Of a stretch of DNA of 64,000 bases, positions 57,102 through 64,000 are shown piece by piece. The notes under the pieces were generated by a model. The model saw only the letters and a program-made list of their open reading frames with translations. It was not told the origin of the DNA and searched no databases. The DNA lies in assembly GCF_900105715.1 (NCBI RefSeq), contig NZ_FNRY01000001.1, positions 2,232,001 through 2,296,000 on the forward strand. The letters are read 5' to 3'. Source of the DNA: Paramicrobacterium humi (GTDB lineage Bacteria > Actinomycetota > Actinomycetes > Actinomycetales > Microbacteriaceae). The position numbers and the translations under genes were made by a program. The stretch's first letter is position 1. Every line of letters starts with the position of its first letter.

Positions 57102-58415
57102 TCATGTGCCGCCCAGCACGTCTAGCACTCGCAGCGTCTGGGCGTAGGTCGCGTACGGATACAGCAGGACAGCAGGAAGCTCGCGGAGCGGTTGTGGCAG
57201 CATGCCGATCGTGTTGGCGAGGGCCGCCTGTAGGTTCGTCGCAATGTGAAGAGCGAAGTCGTCAAGGTGTCCGCTCGGGACCTCGGCGTCGCGTTCCAGA
57301 GTGCGGAGACTGTCAGGCCCCACCTCGCCAATTGTTGATGCCCCATCGATTGCGAAGGCCAATTTGACCGCGTCATATGCCCTGTAGTTCTTGGCGCGGA
57401 CCACATCAGGCAGTTCAAACGGGAGGGCCGAGTTGAGGTCGTAGAACGGCGACAGATACGACTGATCGTGTGCGTGCGTGAGTGAGTAGTTCTTCGAGTG
57501 CCCATCGTTGTGCCCGATGATCCAGGAGAACACGAGGCACTCGGCGAAGCGCTGTTTCGCAACTCTGGCCGCGGTTGGAGCGAGGTCTCGGTCGAAGACG
57601 GCGAAGATGTCCTGGTAGCTTGGTCCGCCATCCCGTTCGTACTTGTTCAGGTAGGACGTGCCAGTTGCTTGGGCGAGATCCTCTTGGTGCAAGCGGATGC
57701 TGCGACCATCGACGAACACGCGATCAAAGCGTTTGACGATGAGGACGTGCTCGCCGTCGAAGACGCCAATCTCAGTGTCAGCCACGATCAGCCCGAGCTT
57801 GCGCGCCACTTGCAGCGTGATGTGCTCAGTGACATCGGATCCGTCGAGCGTATGGACGCCCGGTTTGAAAATGTGGGTGGACGGATGTTGCCCAGTTGGC
57901 TCGAACCACCGGCCCTCCCGGCGCGCCAGGGCGAACTTGCCCTGTGCACCGCCGAGAGAAAATCCCTCCTCAACAGGGCGGCGTTCCAACCAGTCCGAGT
58001 CGTCCGCACGGATCTGGCGGACTCGGGCAGCGACCATCTTGTCAGTCACGAGCGAGTACTCTGCTTCGCTTCGCGGGCCAACACCTGCGGGGTAGAACTC
58101 AAGCGCTCCGGCAACGTCAGCACCGTACACGGACAGAAGATCGAATGCGCTGTCGCTGGTGAGCTTGGCTTCTCGAGCCCAGCGAGACTTGACGTCTGGT
58201 CGGTCTGGGAGGAGATTCTCCATGAAACGCCTAGTCGTCTCGGCCGGGGCGACGTTCGCAACTACAGGGAGCTGAACTGAAATCGGAACCGGCTGCGCGC
58301 TCTCCACATAACAGGGCAGGTAGCGCAACCGCAAGTTGCCCCCGCGCCGCGTGATCGTTGCTACCCGACGACCATACAGATAGACATCGAGTGCACTAAC
58401 CACTGTGTGGTCCAT
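57102..58415 (-). CDS. hipA: HipA-family toxin kinase
   Basis: A 437-residue serine/threonine kinase toxin. The N-terminal subdomain has RFMENLLPDRPDVKSRWA; the ATP site is in GFSLGGAQGKFALARREG; the catalytic loop reads GHNDGHSKNYSL and the metal motif FYDLNSALPF. HipA proteins phosphorylate an aminoacyl-tRNA synthetase and halt growth unless bound by HipB. All key residues are present, so it should be active. Its start overlaps the hipB end by 20 bases. Sequence character differs from the chromosome core and it lies in the tRNA-Arg island. Confidence 0.9.
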   Translation of the reverse strand: MDHTVVSALDVYLYGRRVATITRRGGNLRLRYLPCYVESAQPVPISVQLPVVANVAPAETTRRFMENLLPDRPDVKSRWAREAKLTSDSAFDLLSVYGADVAGALEFYPAGVGPRSEAEYSLVTDKMVAARVRQIRADDSDWLERRPVEEGFSLGGAQGKFALARREGRWFEPTGQHPSTHIFKPGVHTLDGSDVTEHITLQVARKLGLIVADTEIGVFDGEHVLIVKRFDRVFVDGRSIRLHQEDLAQATGTSYLNKYERDGGPSYQDIFAVFDRDLAPTAARVAKQRFAECLVFSWIIGHNDGHSKNYSLTHAHDQSYLSPFYDLNSALPFELPDVVRAKNYRAYDAVKLAFAIDGASTIGEVGPDSLRTLERDAEVPSGHLDDFALHIATNLQAALANTIGMLPQPLRELPAVLLYPYATYAQTLRVLDVLGGT

Positions 58416-59136
58416 CTAGGTTGTCGTTCGCGCGACGGCGCCTGTCGGTTGTCAGGACCTCGCGATCCGGGTCTCCAGCCTCAATCGCCGCACTCAGGAG
58501 AGCTTTGCGCGCCTCCTCTACACCGATATCGGATCCAGTTCGTGCGGCGGTTTCCTGAACGCGATGAGTCAGATCGTTGAGGGCGGTCCGCCACCCAGCG
58601 ATCAGGGCAGAGGCGTCGATCTCTCGGGTTGCTGCTGCGGCAGCTGCGGCGAAGGCGGAGATGTCGACTTTCCGGTTAGCGGCTGCCGCGAGCGCGGAGG
58701 TGTCGATCTCTCGGGTTGCTGCTGCGGCGGCTGCGGCGAGGGCGGAGGTGTCGATCTCTCGGGTTGCTTCTGCGGCGGCTGCGGCGAGGGCGGAGGTGTC
58801 GATCTCTCGGGTTGCTTCTGCGGCGGCTGCGGCGAGGGTGGAGGTGTTTCGTCCAGCGTCCAGAGCATCGAAGATGATCTTCTGGATCCTGTCACCGCCT
58901 GAGATCGAGCCGGCTTGCTGACGTCGGGGTTTCGCAGTGGCCTCGAGCCGAATATCTAGCTTCTCGAGGATGCGGAGCACGGTGTCGAATGACGCACCGC
59001 CGTGACCGCGCTCGATCCGGGCTATCGATTGTCGGGTAGTTCCGACGGCGTCCGCGATTTCTTGCTGGGTGAGATGCTGCGCCTGTCTTCGTGTCTTCAC
59101 GATGCGCGCGAGGTCAGACGGTTTCTGAATCTGCAT
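58396..59136 (-). CDS. hipB: HipB-family antitoxin with five tandem 16-residue repeats
   Basis: A 246-residue protein, about three times the usual HipB length. Residues 5-68 form a Cro/XRE helix-turn-helix (HLTQQEIADAVGTTRQSIAR, IERGHGGASFDTVLRILEKL), the usual antitoxin DNA-binding part. Residues 99-175 are five copies of an Ala-rich unit ending TREIDTSA. Residues 176-246 are a helical tail (GWRTALNDLTHRVQETAART). The repeats could form a long helix or coiled coil that holds HipA. ATG 59136 follows GAGGGGAG. A 19-base inverted repeat lies upstream. Confidence 0.85.
   Translation of the reverse strand: MQIQKPSDLARIVKTRRQAQHLTQQEIADAVGTTRQSIARIERGHGGASFDTVLRILEKLDIRLEATAKPRRQQAGSISGGDRIQKIIFDALDAGRNTSTLAAAAAEATREIDTSALAAAAAEATREIDTSALAAAAAAATREIDTSALAAAANRKVDISAFAAAAAAATREIDASALIAGWRTALNDLTHRVQETAARTGSDIGVEEARKALLSAAIEAGDPDREVLTTDRRRRANDNLDGPHSG
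58612..58842. repeat. Tandem 48-bp repeats within hipB (one copy 39 bp)
   Basis: Five in-frame units encode variants of SALAAAAAEATREIDT; four are 48 bp and one (residues 147-159) is shortened to 39 bp with NRKVDI. Several copies are nearly identical at the DNA level, which points to recent expansion and probably variable copy number between strains. Confidence 0.95.
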
Positions 59137-59195
59137 GCTCCCCCTCAAACTCTGTTCGGATTACCTGTCACCTACTTACTGACGGTACCTAAATC

Positions 59196-59214
59196 TAACA
59201 TGGGGTCTATGTTA
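59196..59214. promoter_or_regulatory. Candidate HipB operator
   Basis: TAACAT-N7-ATGTTA is an inverted repeat 60 bases upstream of the hipB start, in AT-rich sequence that could hold the promoter. HipB proteins autorepress through palindromes of this spacing class. Binding is inferred. Confidence 0.5.
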
Positions 59215-59632
59215 AATAAACCGAACACGGTAGCAATGTTTGCCAGCCGTAACATTCCTGCGGGCTGCCGTCCACATGACCGTCCGGCATGAAGCGCGCC
59301 CGCCCGGTGCATCGGGTGGAACGGAGCGGGGCCGCATCCTCCGATCTGGAGGAATCCCATCTGAGCGGCGTTGAGCATCAAGTGCTCTGGGAGCTGCTAC
59401 GTCTTTTCGGTGACGCACCGCGCATCGCAAGCTTGGAATTGTCTCTACTGCGCGGGCGGTGCAAGCGTCACGAACATCGTAATGACCTCGACTGCTGCCA
59501 CCACGCGCTCGAGGGCGCCCGCTACTCCCACCTATAGCACCTGATTGGCAGTGAAGCTCTCGACGCGTACAGCGCGGCATCCGGTTCCTTCACCCGTCAC
59601 ATTCGCACCTAGTCGCCGGGCGGCGAGGCGTG
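59215..59632. other. Intergenic stretch without a supported gene
   Basis: About 420 bases between hipB's promoter and the next gene. Short frames exist on both strands (for example 59289-59537 plus) but lack family likeness, ribosome sites or codon bias. It is probably remnant island DNA. Confidence 0.6.
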
Positions 59633-60937
59633 CTATGAATTCCGAGCGCGTGTTTCCCGTTCCCGCTCCGAATCGCTCCAGGGATTGGGACGCCTCCACC
59701 GCATGATGCGGCCCCAGCCAACCGACTTTTCAAAACGGTATCGGTCCCACAGAACACCTTCCAGCGCACGCCGCTGCCTGTCAAACGACGCTCGTTGTGC
59801 CTCAAGCGAGGTATATGCGTTACCGGCGACGACGAACTTCCACCTAGAGCCAAACGCAGTCGGCGACCGCCGCACCCGCCACCACGGAGTCACCCATGCA
59901 AGCACCGGGAGGACGAAAGCGGCCGCTAGGAGGAGACCGGTGATCGGCCCGTACTTCTGGCCCGAGTACAGCGCAGAGAAGCAGAGAAGGAGTCCAGTGA
60001 CGAGGGCTTGCGCAAGGAAGCCAGCTATGGCTTCCAGTAGTCCCTCGGCGCCAGCCGTTCGCATGAGTTGCCAGGCACTAGGGGCGGAGAAGACAGATCC
60101 AATACCCACTATCACGACGGCAGCCGTTGGAGCTTGCCATATCAAAGTAGGAGTCAACGAAGCAGGGCTCCAATCACTCGACGACCACACTACGAGGACA
60201 TAGAGTAAAGAATCGACGCAGACACAGATGAGCAGAGTCAGCAACCACAAGTAGCTTCTAACCGCTCGCTCCGAGCGGCCGACCGGCGCAGTGGGCAAGA
60301 AAGCAACCCGCTTGTGCAGCAGCGCAATTCGCCGCTCCACGCGCTTGAGCTGCCCTCGCATTCTTATGAGATCAAGAAGTGGTTCGCTGCGGCTTCGTGC
60401 GAAGCGCCCGGCAGAGAGACCCAAAAGCAGCATGATCGGGACGAGTGCAAGAACTGTTGCGAACTCAATCCCGCCGGCTGGCGAATTCCGACTAGTCACG
60501 CCCGGAACTATCAACCAAACGAGTGCCCATAAGGACCAAGTGGTGTATACCGCGGTGATGACTAGCGCCGCCTTACCCATCGCGATCCGCACCTCAAGTA
60601 GCCCCTTTGCGCCACTCTCATTGTCAAACTGTGCCTCGTCGTTGTGGCCATCCCAGTGCGGACGAAAGCTAATATCCGTGGGAATCGCTAGCCATACAAG
60701 AATTGTCACAAGCACCGTTGCAAGCAGCGGCGCGAACCACGGGGCGACTGCTGCCGTCCACTGCTCCGCTGCTCCGCTGACCATCGCCCAGTTGCGTTCG
60801 AAAGAGGCAGAGAGGTTCTCGGATGTCCAGATAACCGCGCTGTCCGCCGCGAGGATTGCCATCAGAATTAGTGAGACGAAAGTGAACATCACGGTCATGA
60901 GGACAACCATCTTCGTGACTGCGGTCCACGAATGCAT
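59633..60937 (-). CDS. Multi-pass membrane protein of unknown function
   Basis: A 434-residue protein with about eight predicted membrane helices: two near the N-terminus (MVVLMTVMFTFVSLILMAIL and LLATVLVTILVWLAI), others at about 120, 160, 230, 270, 310 and 330, with a charged segment RMRGQLKRVERRIALLHKRV between them and a basic C-terminal tail. No transporter or enzyme motif is recognised. ATG 60937 is used; a TTG at 60967 is possible. Codon use is less GC-rich than the core genes, in keeping with its island position. Confidence 0.65.
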   Translation of the reverse strand: MHSWTAVTKMVVLMTVMFTFVSLILMAILAADSAVIWTSENLSASFERNWAMVSGAAEQWTAAVAPWFAPLLATVLVTILVWLAIPTDISFRPHWDGHNDEAQFDNESGAKGLLEVRIAMGKAALVITAVYTTWSLWALVWLIVPGVTSRNSPAGGIEFATVLALVPIMLLLGLSAGRFARSRSEPLLDLIRMRGQLKRVERRIALLHKRVAFLPTAPVGRSERAVRSYLWLLTLLICVCVDSLLYVLVVWSSSDWSPASLTPTLIWQAPTAAVVIVGIGSVFSAPSAWQLMRTAGAEGLLEAIAGFLAQALVTGLLLCFSALYSGQKYGPITGLLLAAAFVLPVLAWVTPWWRVRRSPTAFGSRWKFVVAGNAYTSLEAQRASFDRQRRALEGVLWDRYRFEKSVGWGRIMRWRRPNPWSDSERERETRARNS

Positions 60938-61198
60938 ATCTTCCCAGTCGCGCAAACCGTTCCCCAAGCCAATTGATGATACAGAAGTCCTTGCGGCGAG
61001 CTTAAGCTAAGAGATCGGCGCCGTCTCCGATGAACGTAGCTCAAAGAAACGCGGGGACGACGCGAATCGCCGCGTGTTGATTCTGCGATCAGACAGGAGT
61101 GGACTTAGTGACGATTTGCCGCATCATCGGCCCCGTATCGTGAGTGCGCTTAGGACATCATCGGGTGACACGACCGTTCCCGTGTGTGGGCGAAGGCG

Positions 61199-61344
61199 CC
61201 CCTCTCCCCACGCTCTGTTCAATCTGCCGCCAGCTGATCGATCGCAGCGGATGCGACGACGAGGCGGCGACTATCCATCGTCGTGAGCTGTACGTTGGCA
61301 TGACTCGGGCGCGCGACGGACTCTGGGTCGGCGTCTGCGGCTAG
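61199..61344 (+). pseudogene. Scrap of a UvrD-type helicase C-terminus
   Basis: The plus-strand frame ends RRELYVGMTRARDGLWVGVC, matching the conserved motif VI of UvrD/Rep helicases (LYV-x-MTRAR). Nothing before it resembles the rest of such an enzyme, so this is a remnant. The 230 bases upstream hold no gene I can support. It converges on helR, 5 bases away, and may mark the right boundary of the tRNA-Arg island. Confidence 0.6.
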
Positions 61345-61349
61345 CGCGC

Positions 61350-63527
61350 TCACCCAAGGATCACGAGCTGCTGGGTCGCGCGCGTCATGGCGACGTAGCG
61401 GTCGACGGCCCCTTCGATTCCCGTGCCGAACGACTCCGGGTTCACCAGGACGACGAGGTCGAACTCGAGACCTTTCGCGTTGACCGGGCTCAGCGACCTG
61501 ACGCGCGAGGTGCCGTCGAACGACGGATCACCGATCACGCACCCGACTCCCTCCGCGTTCGCGTCGGACCAGGAATCGATGATGCTGTCGCGCCTCGAGA
61601 TCGAATCGTGCACGACCGGGATGCCGCTGTGGCGGATGGACGTCGGCACGTTCGCGTCCGGGATCGCAGCGAGGATCACGGGCTCGGCCTCGACCATCAC
61701 CTCGTCGGGAGTGCGGTAGTTGACGGTCAGGCTGCGCTGGGCGATGGTGCGCAGGCCGATTCGCTCGAGTCGCTCCTGCCACGACTCGGTGAATCCGTGC
61801 CGCGCCTGGGCACGGTCGCCCACGATCGTGAGGCTGCGTGACGGGCAGCGCCGCAGCACCATCTGCCACTCCGCATCGTTCAGTTCCTGCGCCTCGTCCA
61901 CGATGACGTGCGCGAACGGCCCGCCGAGCAGGTCAGGGTCCGTCTTCGGCAGTGCCGCCTCGTCGTCGAGCGAGTTCTGGAAATCCTGCCCGCGCAGCAT
62001 CGACATGACGGCCATCTCGGAATCGTCGGCCGCGATCAGGTCGTCGGCGACGCGTGAGCGCAGTTCCCGCTCTGCAGCAGAGATCGCTTCGGCCTGCCGG
62101 GTGCGTCGTGACGCCGTCGAATCGCCGAGGCGCTGCCTGGCAGCATCCAGAATCGGTAGGTCTGACACGGTCCACGCGTCTTTGCCGGGGCGCTGCAGCT
62201 TCTGCACCTCCTCGGCCGACAGCCACGGGGCGCACATGCGCAGATAGGCGGGAACTGACCAGAGGTCGGCGACGAGCACTTCGGCGTCGATCAGGGGCCA
62301 GGCGCGGTTGAAGGCGCGGGTCAGTTCCCGGTTCTGCGCGAACGACCGGAGGAGCGCATTGGCCGGCGCGTCCTCGTCGCCGTGCTTCTCGATGAGGATC
62401 GCGGTGAGCGTCTCCCACACCTGCTCGCGAGCTTCGTTGTGCGGAACACCCGGTTCCGGCGAAGCGAACGCGTCGGCCCAGTCGTCGACCGTGACGAGCA
62501 CCTCCGACCAGGCGGTCTCGACGAGGAGCTCCTCGGTCGGCGGCTCCTCGTACAGTCGCACTGCCGGTTCGATCGCACTAACCATGCGGGCGTCGGACTT
62601 CAGCCGGGCGACCTCGAGGTCCGTCTCGATCAGCGCCGTCGCGCCCTCCGGGACCAGATCCCGCAGCGTGCAGATCTGCACGCCTTCCTCTCCGAGACTC
62701 GGGAGCACGTCATCGACGTACGCGAGGTACGCGTCGTGCGGTCCGATGAACAGAACGTCGCCGCGGCGCTCGCCGAGGTGCGGCTCCGAGTACAGCAGGT
62801 AGGCCGCGCGGTGCAGGGCGACGACGGTCTTTCCAGTTCCCGGGCCACCGTCGACGACGAGTGCGCCGCGGGAGCCGGCGCGGATGATGGCGTCCTGGTC
62901 AGCCTGGATCGTGCTCAGTACATCGCGCATGCGCGGTGAGCGGCTGCTGCCGAGACTCGCGATGAACGCCGACTGATCGTCGAGCGCCGCGTAGCCGTCC
63001 AGACCGTCGAGAGCGAACACCTCGTCCCAGTAGTCGCTGACCCGGCCGTTGCTCCACCGGTAGCGGCGGCGACTCGCGAGTCCCATCGGGTGACCGTGCG
63101 TGGCCGCGAAGAACGGCTCCGCGGCCGGGGCACGCCAGTCGACGAGAAGACGGCGACCCTCGGCATCCGAGAGCCCGAGCCGGCCCACGTACAACGGCTC
63201 ACCCGTGTCGGCGCTCACCATACGCCCGAGGCACAGGTCGAGCGTGAAGCGCCGCAGCAGCCGCAGCCGCGCCTCGAGCCGGTGGATCTCCATGTCGCGG
63301 TCGAGAGCGTCCTGGCCCTCGCCGCTCGGCAGGCGCAAGGTTGCGTCCAGGCGGTGGGACAGGTCGGTGATGAGGGTGTCGAGGCTCTCTGCGATGGCGG
63401 CGAAGTGTCGTTCGTCGTCGCCGATGAGGGCGGGGTCGGCCTTGGCGGCCAGTCGTTCGGGCAGGTTGAAGGCGCGGGCGGCGGCACGGATCATGTGGGG
63501 CTCCGAAGGGTGAGGTGAGAGGGTCAT
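61350..63527 (-). CDS. helR: RNA polymerase recycling motor ATPase HelR
   Basis: A 725-residue HelD-like superfamily 1 ATPase. The HelR-type N-terminus (LPERLAAKADPALIGDDERH), a coiled region that inserts into RNA polymerase, LCLGRMVSADTGEPLYVGRL, Walker A VVDGGPGTGKTVVALHRAAY, Walker B VIVDEAQELNDAEWQ, and later VNYRTPDEVMVEAEP and YVAMTRATQQLVIL are present. In Streptomyces and mycobacteria HelR frees RNA polymerase from rifamycins. ATG 63527 is preferred because the match to the family begins soon after it. A rifamycin-associated element lies 15 bases upstream. Confidence 0.9.
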   Translation of the reverse strand: MTLSPHPSEPHMIRAAARAFNLPERLAAKADPALIGDDERHFAAIAESLDTLITDLSHRLDATLRLPSGEGQDALDRDMEIHRLEARLRLLRRFTLDLCLGRMVSADTGEPLYVGRLGLSDAEGRRLLVDWRAPAAEPFFAATHGHPMGLASRRRYRWSNGRVSDYWDEVFALDGLDGYAALDDQSAFIASLGSSRSPRMRDVLSTIQADQDAIIRAGSRGALVVDGGPGTGKTVVALHRAAYLLYSEPHLGERRGDVLFIGPHDAYLAYVDDVLPSLGEEGVQICTLRDLVPEGATALIETDLEVARLKSDARMVSAIEPAVRLYEEPPTEELLVETAWSEVLVTVDDWADAFASPEPGVPHNEAREQVWETLTAILIEKHGDEDAPANALLRSFAQNRELTRAFNRAWPLIDAEVLVADLWSVPAYLRMCAPWLSAEEVQKLQRPGKDAWTVSDLPILDAARQRLGDSTASRRTRQAEAISAAERELRSRVADDLIAADDSEMAVMSMLRGQDFQNSLDDEAALPKTDPDLLGGPFAHVIVDEAQELNDAEWQMVLRRCPSRSLTIVGDRAQARHGFTESWQERLERIGLRTIAQRSLTVNYRTPDEVMVEAEPVILAAIPDANVPTSIRHSGIPVVHDSISRRDSIIDSWSDANAEGVGCVIGDPSFDGTSRVRSLSPVNAKGLEFDLVVLVNPESFGTGIEGAVDRYVAMTRATQQLVILG

Positions 63528-63541
63528 TCTGCCTGCACCCC

Positions 63542-63562
63542 GGGCTCTTGCCGCAAGCCCCC
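63542..63562 (-). promoter_or_regulatory. Rifamycin-associated element (RAE) upstream of helR
   Basis: The minus strand reads GGGGGCTTGCGGCAAGAGCC (plus one C), with the perfect 11-base core CTTGCGGCAAG in the centre and G/C arms. As I recall it, the RAE described in actinobacteria is a 19-bp inverted repeat GGGGCTTGCGGCAAG followed by a C-rich arm; the match is nearly exact, with one extra A before the right arm. It sits just ahead of helR, as in RAE-controlled rifamycin-resistance genes. Confidence 0.85.
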
Positions 63563-63594
63563 TGCCGCGCGATATCCTGGAAGTGGCAGGACGG

Positions 63595-64000
63595 CTACGG
63601 ATGCACGGGGTAGTGGCTCGAGACTGCCACGCGGTTCCACGCGTTTATCGCCACAGTCACCCAGACGACGACGGCGACCTGTTCGTCGGTGAGGGCGCTC
63701 GAGTCGAGTTCGGGCAGATGACGGGATGCCGCCATGTCGGTGGTGCGCTCCGCGATAGCGAGCGCCGCCTGCTCCTCCGGGGAGAAGTACTGCGACTCCC
63801 ACCAGGCGGCGATCACCGCGAGACGATCGCTCGACTCGCCCTTCTCGATGGCCTCGCGCGTGTGCATGCGCAGGCAGAACGCGCAGCCGTTCAGCTGCGA
63901 GGCGCGAATCTTGACGAGATCGATGATGTGCGGGTCCAGTTCGGCCTTCTCCGCGGCCGCCCTCACCGCTCCCTCGAGGTCGATGAGCGCCTGATAGGCG
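63595..64000 (-). CDS. Carboxymuconolactone decarboxylase/AhpD-family protein (N-terminus outside the window)
   Basis: The visible 134 codons contain the AhpD-like active site NGCAFCLRMHTREAIEKGE, with C-x2-C-x3-H, and a helical remainder ending HYPVHP. Such proteins reduce alkyl hydroperoxides or act as small redox partners. It lies upstream of helR on the same strand, 67 bases away, but the RAE lies between them, so co-regulation is uncertain. Confidence 0.85.
   Translation of the reverse strand, partial: AYQALIDLEGAVRAAAEKAELDPHIIDLVKIRASQLNGCAFCLRMHTREAIEKGESSDRLAVIAAWWESQYFSPEEQAALAIAERTTDMAASRHLPELDSSALTDEQVAVVVWVTVAINAWNRVAVSSHYPVHP

Noticed and set aside
58612..58842. Possible CRISPR array
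   Set aside because: The 48-bp units are direct in-frame repeats with no spacers.
58564..58902. Plus-strand frame encoding a Gly/Cys-rich repetitive peptide
   Set aside because: It is the antisense of the hipB Ala repeats, which belong to a clear XRE antitoxin with ribosome site and HipA partner.
59289..59537. 82-codon plus-strand frame in the hipB/membrane-protein gap
   Set aside because: No homology signal, ribosome site or codon bias.

Overview
The window is a 64 kb piece of a high-GC actinobacterial chromosome, most probably from the family Microbacteriaceae (Micrococcales). The evidence is the dense GC-rich coding, the mycothiol gene mshD, carD, a mycobacterial-type senX3-regX3/phoU/gpm block, a DtxR-type regulator, an XPB-type repair helicase, a WXG100 protein, and many genes that appear to be transcribed without a 5' leader. 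Genus and species cannot be fixed from the sequence alone.

Layout. 1-6.5 kb: a leftward catabolic operon of the homoprotocatechuate (4-hydroxyphenylacetate) meta-cleavage type: hpaE (cut by the window edge), a GntR/FCD regulator, a fused FAH-RraA protein, an HpaI aldolase, an HpaH hydratase and a ThDP enzyme. A perfect 16-bp palindrome upstream of hpaH and a related site upstream of the FAH gene are good operator candidates. 6.6-8.8 kb: a tiny HTH protein with an ABC exporter, with twin palindromes over the promoter. 8.8-13.5 kb: a macrodomain-like protein, a methyltransferase, a TPR protein, a decayed nucleotidyltransferase/HTH pair beside tRNA-Lys, an unrecognised structured RNA element and an RskA-like protein.

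13.5-30 kb: a phosphate and housekeeping block. It holds pstSCAB behind a PHO box, mutT1-ppk1, glnR-mshD, a nitrobindin and YgfZ pair, gpmA, phoU (with a second, degenerate PHO box), senX3-regX3, a lipoprotein gene and carD. 30-37 kb: ispDF, cysS, rlmB, a DUF4032 kinase-like gene, a ugpC/msmK-type ATPase with a structured leader, and a DsbA-like membrane protein. 37.4-56.4 kb: tRNA-Thr, msrB and nitroreductase genes, LytR_C, groL under two CIRCE elements, a WXG100 gene, a two-component system, a ferredoxin reductase, a FolP2-like gene, an XPB helicase with its helicase-associated partner, cold shock and DUF3027 genes, serC, a DtxR regulator, an NlpC/P60 hydrolase, a small structured transcript, an HNH endonuclease and tRNA-Arg(CCT).

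56.45-61.35 kb: an island of foreign character at the 3' end of tRNA-Arg. It holds a broken mcrB remnant, a HipA-HipB toxin-antitoxin pair whose antitoxin carries five 16-residue repeats, an unknown membrane protein and a scrap of a UvrD-type helicase. 61.35-64 kb: helR, an RNA-polymerase-protecting rifamycin-resistance motor, preceded by a sequence matching the rifamycin-associated element, then a truncated AhpD-like gene.

The best candidates for something new are the repeat-bearing HipB and its island, the two structured RNA candidates (12.7 kb and 55.6 kb), the FAH-RraA fusion with its operator pair, and an over-represented octamer GGATGCCG found across the window.
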